Origin: Anaerophaga thermohalophila DSM 12881
GTDB taxonomy: Bacteria > Bacteroidota > Bacteroidia > Bacteroidales > Marinilabiliaceae
Direction: 5' to 3'
Assembly (NCBI RefSeq): GCF_000191885.1
Contig: NZ_AEWI01000009.1
Coordinates: 1 to 35,093, forward strand
DNA length: 35,093 bases
The position numbers and the translations under genes are program-made. The notes under the pieces were generated by a model, which searched no databases, was not told the origin of the DNA, and was given only the letters and a program-made list of their open reading frames with translations. This document shows, in pieces, positions 17,639 to 24,113 of the stretch (its first letter is position 1; every line of letters begins with the position of its first letter).

Positions 17639-17781
17639 TGAGTCTGATCCTAAAAGAGCTATTTTTGTCAAGGTCGTGACGCAGGAAATTTTTGAACCGG
17701 AATTAACTTGTTGTTAATGAAGATTTAAAAAAGTACTGCAACAATGAGATTGACGAAATGAGACTTTTAGAAGTGGACTTA
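17639..17781. repeat. 143-bp palindromic element between sucA and sucB
   Basis: Starts TGAGTCTGATCCTAAAAGAG and ends AGACTTTTAGAAGTGGACTTA, imperfect inverted ends. The centre TTAACTTGTTGTTAATGAAG is shared with the 31435 copy. Its closest relative in the window is 23730-23872 in the opposite orientation. Confidence 0.8.
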
Positions 17782-17813
17782 TTCCTATAAAATTTAACGG
17801 AGTATTGAACAAT

Positions 17814-19124
17814 ATGATAGACGTAAAAATTCCAAGTCCGGGAGAATCAATTACCGAAGTTGAACTGGCCACATGGATGGTGAATGATGGCGATATCGTC
17901 CATAAGGACCAGGATTTGGCAGAAATAGAATCCGACAAAGCCACTCTTATGCTCAACGCACCCGAAAGTGGCAAAATTTCTATTAAGGTAGAAGCAGGCA
18001 CTACAGTCTCACCAGGCGAGGTAGCCTGCCGGATTGATACTTCGGTTGAAGTACCTGATGATATTTCTGAAGAAGATAAGAAGGATAGTACTGATGAAGT
18101 AAAAGAAAAAATATCTGAAACTGAAGAGACAGAACCAATTGAGAAGGAACAGCCCGGGAACAGCGGGTTTTCAGAACCCATTTCCGGACAGAAGCAAAAT
18201 AAAGTTTCTGATAAAAACAAAAATGTTAAGATCACCCCGTTGGCCAGGGAGAAAATGAAGGCAGCCGGTCTGTCTGTGGATGACATCGTGCGTGGTCTGA
18301 AAAAACTCTCAGCATCGGATGTGGATGCGGTTATAGAAGGCGTTTCTCAGGAAAAATCTGAATTGGCTGATGGTAGAGAAACAGCAGCATCCGTCCGAAA
18401 CGAGAAAAGAGAGAAGATGAGCCGGTTACGCAAAAAACTCAGTCAGCGTCTGGTGAGTGTAAAAAATGAAACGGCCATGCTTACTACCTTCAACGAGGTA
18501 GATATGTCGGCCGTAATGAAGATACGAAAAGAATACCAGGATAAGTTTGTTGAAAAACACGGGCTGAAACTGGGGTTTATGTCTTTTTTCCTGAAGGCAT
18601 CGGCACTTGCACTAATGGCAAGACCACGGGTCAATAGTATGATTGATAAAGAGGAGATCGTAACCCCCGAGTATGTTGACATTTCCGTCGCTGTCCAAAC
18701 CCCAAAAGGCTTAATGGTGCCCGTTATCCGGAATGTGGAGAAACGCTCCCTGGCAGATATTGAATCCGAACTTAAGAAACTTGCCGGAAAAGCACGTTCG
18801 GGAAAAATTTCGCTGGAAGAAATGTCGGGAGGGACTTTCACTATTACCAACGGCGGCGTATTTGGTTCCATGCTGTCTACCCCGCTGATCAACCCCCCTC
18901 AGTCCGCAATTCTTGGCATGCATAACATTATAGACCGTCCCGTAGCTGTGAAGGGAAAGGTGGAAATCCGTCCGGTTATGTATGTGGCCCTGAGTTACGA
19001 CCACAGACTAATCGATGGTAAAGACTCGGTTGGTTTCCTCATGGATGTGAAAAAAATGATCGAACAACCCGAAATGTTGCTGTATGGAGGCAACGATGTT
19101 ATAAGTAGTTTGCTGGAGCTGTGA
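17814..19124 (+). CDS. sucB: Dihydrolipoyllysine succinyltransferase (2-oxoglutarate dehydrogenase E2)
   Basis: A 436-aa E2 subunit that forms the core of the 2-oxoglutarate dehydrogenase complex and transfers the succinyl group to CoA. Residues 1-77 are a lipoyl domain with the modified lysine in EIESDKATL (Lys42). An acidic linker (about 80-135) leads to a peripheral subunit-binding domain ([22 protein letters not shown], about 138-175). A second linker precedes the catalytic domain, ending with the active-site motif [12 protein letters not shown] (His near 397). One lipoyl domain is normal for SucB. ATG at 17814 is preferred; an in-frame TTG three codons upstream has GGAG close to it and cannot be excluded. 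Succinyl rather than acetyl specificity is inferred from the neighbouring sucA. Confidence 0.95.
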   Translation: MIDVKIPSPGESITEVELATWMVNDGDIVHKDQDLAEIESDKATLMLNAPESGKISIKVEAGTTVSPGEVACRIDTSVEVPDDISEEDKKDSTDEVKEKISETEETEPIEKEQPGNSGFSEPISGQKQNKVSDKNKNVKITPLAREKMKAAGLSVDDIVRGLKKLSASDVDAVIEGVSQEKSELADGRETAASVRNEKREKMSRLRKKLSQRLVSVKNETAMLTTFNEVDMSAVMKIRKEYQDKFVEKHGLKLGFMSFFLKASALALMARPRVNSMIDKEEIVTPEYVDISVAVQTPKGLMVPVIRNVEKRSLADIESELKKLAGKARSGKISLEEMSGGTFTITNGGVFGSMLSTPLINPPQSAILGMHNIIDRPVAVKGKVEIRPVMYVALSYDHRLIDGKDSVGFLMDVKKMIEQPEMLLYGGNDVISSLLEL

Positions 19125-19142
19125 TTTTCAATCGACCTTTAA

Positions 19143-19228
19143 GCTATAAATATTGGAACCCTTTATGCTGCGCTGCTTTTACTCGAGGAGAAAGAAAATG
19201 ACCCCGGAGCGGATCCAATATTTATAGC
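19143..19228. repeat. 15-bp perfect inverted repeat after sucB
   Basis: GCTATAAATATTGGA (19143-19157) and TCCAATATTTATAGC (19214-19228) enclose 56 bp. It lies between the converging sucB and DUF4293 genes. There is no T run, so a classical terminator is unlikely; a folded mRNA end or the ends of a small element are alternatives. Confidence 0.6.
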
Positions 19229-19274
19229 AGTGATCAAATCATATCTAATCTAACGGTTTTTGCAATAAAATACA

Positions 19275-19742
19275 TCACCTTATCCGGTTCATGGATCTGA
19301 TCAAAGCTTCATCTTTACCAATGGCGCGTAATGCCAGGTAAACCAACACCATCGCAACCAAAGGAAGAACCAGTGGCCAGTTAAATGAGAGTTCGCTGGC
19401 ACCCAGCTCTTTGGCGCCCGACTTGCCCATGTAGTATATCATACCCGAAAGTCCGAGTAATAATCCCATATTCAATCCGCAAAGCCTGATCTGGATCAGC
19501 CGCTTCTTATACAAAAAGATGATGAAGAACGAGATGGCCGTGGCGGCTACCGTTAAAATAGAAAGCGCTAAGCCCGGAATCACCAGTTGTGCTGTGTTTT
19601 CGGGGCCGATTTTGTAAATGCCTTTCCATGTCAGTTCATAAAAGTCCTTCATGTCTGCCATTTCGGCCATGGTAAGAAAGAATAAACTTCCCGTCAAAAT
19701 AGTGGCTATCAGTAAATATACTGTTTGTATGCGTTGTATCAT
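19275..19742 (-). CDS. DUF4293 family membrane protein
   Basis: A 155-aa protein with four predicted membrane helices (about 7-26, 50-75, 87-106 and 117-137), beginning MIQRIQTVYLLIATILTGSLFF, the usual opening of the Bacteroidota DUF4293 family. Function unknown. The loop after helix 1 (MADMKDFYELTWKGIYKI) is probably extracytoplasmic, and the C-terminus ends in charged residues (KDEALIRSMNRIR). It is a single gene on the minus strand between two plus-strand units. In other Bacteroidota, relatives often lie near transcription or housekeeping genes; here the neighbours give no clue. Confidence 0.85.
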   Translation of the reverse strand: MIQRIQTVYLLIATILTGSLFFLTMAEMADMKDFYELTWKGIYKIGPENTAQLVIPGLALSILTVAATAISFFIIFLYKKRLIQIRLCGLNMGLLLGLSGMIYYMGKSGAKELGASELSFNWPLVLPLVAMVLVYLALRAIGKDEALIRSMNRIR

Positions 19743-19761
19743 AATCGGTTTGTTTTAAATA

Positions 19762-19769
19762 CAAAAATA
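19762..19769 (-). promoter_or_regulatory. Candidate -7 box of the DUF4293 gene
   Basis: TATTTTTG on the minus strand, 19 bp before the start codon, matches TAnnTTTG. No -33 TTG is evident at 19-21 bp. Confidence 0.4.
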
Positions 19770-19842
19770 TAAAATATTGAGGAATTACAGCTTACTGGAA
19801 TATTCAACGGCAATTTCAGCCATTAAATTTTTTTGGCTGAAT

Positions 19843-19949
19843 ATTCCACGCAAAAGCCGCAAAATAGTAGCACGCAAAACAAAAGGTGCAAAAGACTAAT
19901 CTTCTTTGCGATTTTTGTGTTCCTTTATTTTGCGTTCTTCGCGTGGAAT
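19843..19949. repeat. CGCAAA-type imperfect palindrome
   Basis: ATTCCACGCAAAAGCCGCAA at the left pairs with TTTTGCGTTCTTCGCGTGGAAT at the right, and the interior is also partly self-complementary (AGACTAATCTT at the centre). A half-copy (CTTTTGCGTGGAATATTCAGCC) occurs near 29348. Apart from this palindrome, the gap 19743-20157 is AT-rich DNA with no gene. Confidence 0.6.
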
Positions 19950-20157
19950 AAAAAAACAAAACTCAAATCACCCCACAACAAAGATTTAGTCAAGGCCCTT
20001 AAATTTTGGTGTTTTATATTTCAATAATTTTTTCTTAATTTGAATTCAGGTGAACAACAAAAAGCAGTTGATTTAGAGCATCACTCTTTCCGGGGCTCTT
20101 ATATCTAAAAAATCTTAAAATCTGTTTAAAGCAGGTCAGTTCTTTAAATCTGTAGTT

Positions 20158-21033
20158 ATGAGAAGAATAGAAGAGTCAGAATTAATAATAAATCCCGACG
20201 GGTCAGTTTTTCATTTGCACATAAAACCGGGCGAACTTTCCAATAATGTGATTCTTGTTGGTGATCCGGGACGGGTGGAAACTGTTGCCGGATTTTTTGA
20301 TGAAATCGAATCAGAAACCGAAAACCGGGAATTTGTTTCACGGACAGGGACCTATAAAAATACAAGATTTACTGTACTTTCTTCAGGTATTGGAACCGAT
20401 AATATCGACATAGTATTTAATGAACTGGATGCTTTGGTAAATGTCGATTTTAATACCAGAACCGTTAAGAAAGAACTCAAATCGCTGAATATTGTCCGAA
20501 TCGGGACATCCGGTTCGCTTCAGGAAGACCTGCCTGTTGATAGCTGGTTGTTGAGCGAAAAAGCAATCGGTTTCGACGGTTTATTAAATTTCTATGACGG
20601 CATCGAAAGCATTTCCGATCTTGCTTTTGAGAAAGAACTGGTTAAACACACCGGTTGGTCACCCCGACTGACACGTCCTTACGTTGTTGAAGCCGATAAG
20701 GAATTATTCAACCTTTTAGACGGGGGAAACGTTCATAAAGGAGTTACCATTTCCGCACCGGGATTTTATGGCCCGCAGGGGCGTGTGATAAGGCTCGGAC
20801 TGCAGAATCCTGACATTAATGAAAAATTGTCCGGTTTTAATTTCAAGGGACAGGTCATTACCAATTATGAAATGGAATGTTCAGCCATTTACGGATTATC
20901 AAAGCTTTTAGGTCATAAGGCTTCTACTGTTTGTGCCATCATTGCCAACAGAAAGGCCGGCACTTACAGTGAAAATTACAAGCTGGTGGTGAAAGCATTG
21001 ATACAATACGTTTTAGATTGTTTGTCACGTTAA
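20158..21033 (+). CDS. Nucleoside phosphorylase (uridine phosphorylase-like)
   Basis: A 291-aa cytosolic protein of the PNP/UDP phosphorylase-1 family, which cleaves nucleosides with phosphate to base and ribose-1-phosphate for salvage. Seen are the N-terminal VILVGDPGRVETVAGFFDE phosphate loop, SSGIGTDNIDIVFNELDAL, the IVRIGTSGSLQEDLPVDSWLL block and the ribose-binding NYEMECSAIYGLSKLLGHK (Glu-Met-Glu). The family is certain. Uridine is the most likely substrate, but purine nucleosides or another base cannot be ruled out. The start is the first ATG. The next gene begins 13 bp downstream, suggesting co-transcription with the SirB1-like gene. Confidence 0.88.
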   Translation: MRRIEESELIINPDGSVFHLHIKPGELSNNVILVGDPGRVETVAGFFDEIESETENREFVSRTGTYKNTRFTVLSSGIGTDNIDIVFNELDALVNVDFNTRTVKKELKSLNIVRIGTSGSLQEDLPVDSWLLSEKAIGFDGLLNFYDGIESISDLAFEKELVKHTGWSPRLTRPYVVEADKELFNLLDGGNVHKGVTISAPGFYGPQGRVIRLGLQNPDINEKLSGFNFKGQVITNYEMECSAIYGLSKLLGHKASTVCAIIANRKAGTYSENYKLVVKALIQYVLDCLSR

Positions 21034-21045
21034 CTGGTGTTTTCC

Positions 21046-21924
21046 ATGAGCATGAATCCCGATAAAATCAAGGCGCTCATTACATTACTGGATGATCCCA
21101 GTGAAGAAATCTTCAATACAGTTGAGGATGAGTTGCTTAAAGCCGAGGTTGAAATAGTTCCCGAACTCGAAAAGGTATGGGAGATGCAGCCCGAGGGCGT
21201 TGTGCAACATCGCATTGAGAATATTATTCATTCATTGCAGTTTCGAGATGTAAAAAAACGTTTGAAGGCCTGGGCCGCTTTTGATGGAGAAAACCTTCTG
21301 GCAGGGGCCTGGCTGGTTGCAAAATATCAATATCCGGAACTCACTTTTGAGGAAATCGACCAAAGCATTAATAAGATCCGAAAAGATATATGGCTTGAGT
21401 TGAATGAACACCTTACTGCCCTCGAAAAGGTACGAATCATCAATCACATACTTTTCGATGTGCACGGGTTTTCGCGTAACAACAGTAATTTTCTTGCACC
21501 CCAGAACTCTTTTATTTGTGATGTTCTTGATACCAGAAAGGGAAACCCTGTGTCGCTATCGGTTATTTATGCTGAAATAGCTCAAAGACTGGGATTGCCT
21601 GTTTATGGTGTAAATCTTCCCAAAAACTTTATTCTTGCCTATATGGATGAACCGGAACAGAGTGAACGTATCCGGCTTACAGAGGGGGCATCGGTGCTGT
21701 TTTATATCAATCCCATCAATAAAGGGGCAGTTCTGGGAAGACGCGAAATAGAGCTGTTCATCAAGCAACAAAAGCTGGAACCCCGTTTTTCTTATTATGA
21801 ACCCTGTGCTAATATTGAAACGATAAAACGAATTCTTAGCAACCTTATTATTGCCTATGAGCATGCAGGTCAACTGCTAAAGATCGAAGAGATCAGAGAA
21901 CTGATGTCGGTACTTGATGAGTGA
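21046..21924 (+). CDS. SirB1/transglutaminase-like family protein
   Basis: A 292-aa protein of the Transglut_core2 (SirB1-like) family, whose function is poorly known. A helical N-terminus resembling one HEAT hairpin (DKIKALITLLDDPSEEIFNTVEDELL) precedes the core: DVHGFSRNNSNFLAPQNSFICDVLDTRKGNPVSLSVIYAEIAQRLGLPVYGVNLPKNFILAY. Many relatives carry a His in the LPxHF position; here it is Asn194 (LPKNF), so the usual catalytic site looks altered. The C-terminus is a short helical repeat-like tail. The start is chosen at the first of two near ATGs; a GTG three codons upstream is possible. The stop codon TGA belongs to the first unit of a tandem repeat array. Confidence 0.83.
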   Translation: MSMNPDKIKALITLLDDPSEEIFNTVEDELLKAEVEIVPELEKVWEMQPEGVVQHRIENIIHSLQFRDVKKRLKAWAAFDGENLLAGAWLVAKYQYPELTFEEIDQSINKIRKDIWLELNEHLTALEKVRIINHILFDVHGFSRNNSNFLAPQNSFICDVLDTRKGNPVSLSVIYAEIAQRLGLPVYGVNLPKNFILAYMDEPEQSERIRLTEGASVLFYINPINKGAVLGRREIELFIKQQKLEPRFSYYEPCANIETIKRILSNLIIAYEHAGQLLKIEEIRELMSVLDE

Positions 21925-22117
21925 AACGAGCATGGCAACGTTTTTCACAACAAGAACATGTATAAGTTCTTGCATGCGAGTTCCATCAGACCAATAACTT
22001 AGACTAAATTTTATACTGATGAAACGAGCATGGCAAGGTTTGTCACAAAAGAACATGTATAAAACTCTTGCATGCGGGTTCCATCCGACCTTAATAAATA
22101 AATTTTATACGGATGAA
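21923..22117 (+). repeat. Two tandem 98-bp hairpin units bridging stop to start
   Basis: Unit 1 (21923-22020) runs GAAACGAGCATGGCAACG to ATACTGAT. Unit 2 (22021-22117) runs GAAACGAGCATGGCAAGG to ATACGGATGAA. The TGA stop of the upstream gene overlaps the first bases of unit 1, and the pepD ATG lies in the CGGATGAA end of unit 2. The last stem is CATCAG/CTGATG in unit 1 but CATCCG/CGGATG in unit 2. Confidence 0.85.
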
Positions 22118-23564
22118 TAAAGCATTTGAAGGATTATATCCCGAAAAACTGTGGGGTTATTTTGATGAAATTTGTCAAATACCCCGACCATCGAAACATG
22201 AAGAAAAGATAACTGCCTGGCTGCTTGCTTTTGCGAACCGTGAAGGATTGGACACAAAACAGGATAAAGCCGGCAATGTGCTGATTTCGAAACCGGCTTC
22301 GCCGGGAATGGAAAATAAACCGGCAGTGGTTTTGCAATCGCATGTGGATATGGTGGGAGAAAAAAACAATGATAAACACCACGATTTTTTCAAAGATCCG
22401 ATTCTTCCCGTGCGCGATGGTGACTGGATAAAAGCTGACGGAACAACGCTTGGCGCTGATGACGGAATTGGGATGGCTGCTCAGCTGGCAATTTTAACGT
22501 CCGGTGATAATTTTCACGGACCGCTGGAGTGCTTATTTACTGTTGATGAGGAGACGGGTTTGACAGGCGCTTTTAATCTCGAAGAAAACTTTTTCGAGGG
22601 GAGAACATTAATCAATCTTGACTCGGAGGATGAAGGAGAACTTTTTATCGGATGTGCAGGGGGTATTGATACATTGGCATGTTTTAAGCCGGAACTGGAA
22701 GATTCTCCCGGAGGTTACACCGCTCTTGAAATTAGGGTGACGGGATTGAAAGGGGGTCATTCGGGTGATGATATCCACAAAGGATTGGGTAACGCCAACA
22801 AAATACTGGTTCGTTATATTTGGCAAATGGCCCGCGATTATGGATTGCGACTGGCCCGGTTTGAAGGCGGCAATCTGCGCAACGCTATTGCCCGCGAGGC
22901 TTTTGCTACTGCTTTGGTGCCTTCCGGATTTAAAGAGGAAGCCCGGGTTGTTCTTAACTTGCTTTCTCACGATATTGAGCAGGAATTACGTCATACCGAT
23001 CCCGGAGTCAAATTTTGGATGGGTTCTGCCGAAATGCCCGGAAAAGTTTTTACAGAAAGCTTTCAGAAAAAATTCCTGAATGCTTTGTACGCCTGCCCTC
23101 ATGGTGTGATGGAATGGAGCCGTGAAATAGAAAATCTGGTGGAAACATCCACTAACCTGGCATCGGTTAAAGAAATGAATGGTGAATTATTGATAACAAC
23201 CAGTCAGCGAAGCTCGGTGGAGAGTGCAAGGAACGATATTGCCAACATGGTGCGCAGTGTTTTTGAACTTGCCGGGGCCGAAGTTGAACATTCAGACGGC
23301 TATCCGGGCTGGGAACCAAATATGGAATCGCCTGTGCTCGACATCGCTGTATCAACCTATCAGCGTTTGTTCAATAAGAAACCCGAAGTAAAAGCTATCC
23401 ATGCCGGTCTTGAATGCGGCCTCTTTTTGCAAAAATATCCCGATATGGATATGATCTCTGTCGGCCCAACTATTAAGGGTGCACATTCACCCGACGAACG
23501 CTTGCATATCGAAAGCGTAGGTAAGTTTTGGGATCATCTGCTGGAAATGCTGAAAAATATTTGA
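22113..23564 (+). CDS. pepD: Aminoacyl-histidine dipeptidase, PepD-type (M20)
   Basis: A 483-aa di-zinc metallopeptidase of the M20C group, which hydrolyses Xaa-His and other dipeptides in the cytoplasm. Metal-site motifs are intact: VVLQSHVDMVGEKN (His, Asp), TLGADDGIGMA (Asp), FTVDEETGLTGA (the Glu-Glu pair), LINLDSEDEGELFIGCAGG (Asp) and a terminal ISVGPTIKGAHSPDERLHIESV (His). Length matches E. coli PepD (485). The start MNKAFEGLYPEKLWGYFDEICQIPRPSKHEE aligns with the family beginning, and no other Met is near. That ATG is supplied by the end of a repeat unit, so its leader is wholly repeat-derived. Confidence 0.94.
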   Translation: MNKAFEGLYPEKLWGYFDEICQIPRPSKHEEKITAWLLAFANREGLDTKQDKAGNVLISKPASPGMENKPAVVLQSHVDMVGEKNNDKHHDFFKDPILPVRDGDWIKADGTTLGADDGIGMAAQLAILTSGDNFHGPLECLFTVDEETGLTGAFNLEENFFEGRTLINLDSEDEGELFIGCAGGIDTLACFKPELEDSPGGYTALEIRVTGLKGGHSGDDIHKGLGNANKILVRYIWQMARDYGLRLARFEGGNLRNAIAREAFATALVPSGFKEEARVVLNLLSHDIEQELRHTDPGVKFWMGSAEMPGKVFTESFQKKFLNALYACPHGVMEWSREIENLVETSTNLASVKEMNGELLITTSQRSSVESARNDIANMVRSVFELAGAEVEHSDGYPGWEPNMESPVLDIAVSTYQRLFNKKPEVKAIHAGLECGLFLQKYPDMDMISVGPTIKGAHSPDERLHIESVGKFWDHLLEMLKNI

Positions 23565-23603
23565 GCATCTCCTTTCATCAAATTATAAAAGTGTGCGGTA
23601 TAA

Positions 23604-23700
23604 AAACGAGGATGGCAAGGATTGCTAAAATAGATTATTAGATTAATAGATTATTAGATATAAGATTTAAGAAGAAACGAGAATGGCGCTTTGAATTCTC
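23604..23700 (+). repeat. Degenerate 98-bp repeat
   Basis: AAAACGAGGATGGCAAGGATTGC matches the left end of the 98-bp family (hairpin GGCAA/TTGC), then runs into ATAGATTATTAG short repeats as at 1516-1600. A second fragment (GAAACGAGAATGGC) follows near 23673. With the element at 23730 this fills the 313-bp gap after pepD. Confidence 0.5.
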
Positions 23701-23729
23701 AGGTTTGTTACAAAGAAAAAGATGTAAAA

Positions 23730-23872
23730 AGAGTCCACTCCTAAAAGTCTCTTTTTGCCAATCTTATTGTTGTAGTACATTTTTTAAATCCTCATTAACA
23801 ATTAGTTAAGTCCGGTTCAGAAATTTCCCGGCTCCGACTTGGATAAAGACAGCTCTTTTAGGAGCAGACTCA
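23730..23872. repeat. 143-bp palindromic element beside the feo genes
   Basis: Starts AGAGTCCACTCCTAAAAGTC and ends CTCTTTTAGGAGCAGACTCA; the ends are inverted repeats. It matches 17639-17781 in the opposite orientation. It ends 5 bp from the stop of the Cys-rich feo gene, so transcripts of that gene run straight into it. Confidence 0.8.
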
Positions 23873-23877
23873 TTAAA

Positions 23878-24081
23878 TCATTTTTCAGGGCGAAAAGCCT
23901 CAAATCCAGACGTTTTACCTTTTTTGTTTATATCTTTGATTATTAAATCTTTTGCACTGCACGAAGGGCATCCTCCGCTACAGGCACGGCCGTTGTCCGA
24001 AAAAAACGTTTTCCACACCGAATAAAAGGCGTAAACAAAAGCTCCGCTTACCGTAATTCCTGTTAAAATTTCCTGTAACAT
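23878..24081 (-). CDS. FeoB-associated Cys-rich membrane protein
   Basis: A 67-aa protein with one N-terminal membrane helix (residues about 4-23) and a cytoplasmic Cys cluster C34-x3-C38-x2-C41 (CSGGCPSC). This is the hallmark of the small Cys-rich proteins encoded after feoB in many bacteria, which are thought to assist ferrous iron uptake. The tail is Lys-rich. It starts 32 bp after feoAB ends, on the same strand, so it is the second gene of the operon. ATG at 24081 is preferred to the GTG just upstream. Confidence 0.9.
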   Translation of the reverse strand: MLQEILTGITVSGAFVYAFYSVWKTFFSDNGRACSGGCPSCSAKDLIIKDINKKGKTSGFEAFRPEK

Positions 24082-24113
24082 CACAAATCCTTTCTTTTAA
24101 ATACTCAAAAAAT

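Noticed and set aside
19835..20027. Plus-strand 64-codon frame across the CGCAAA palindrome
   Set aside because: It follows repeat DNA, has low complexity (Lys/Phe) and has no counterpart. Not a gene.
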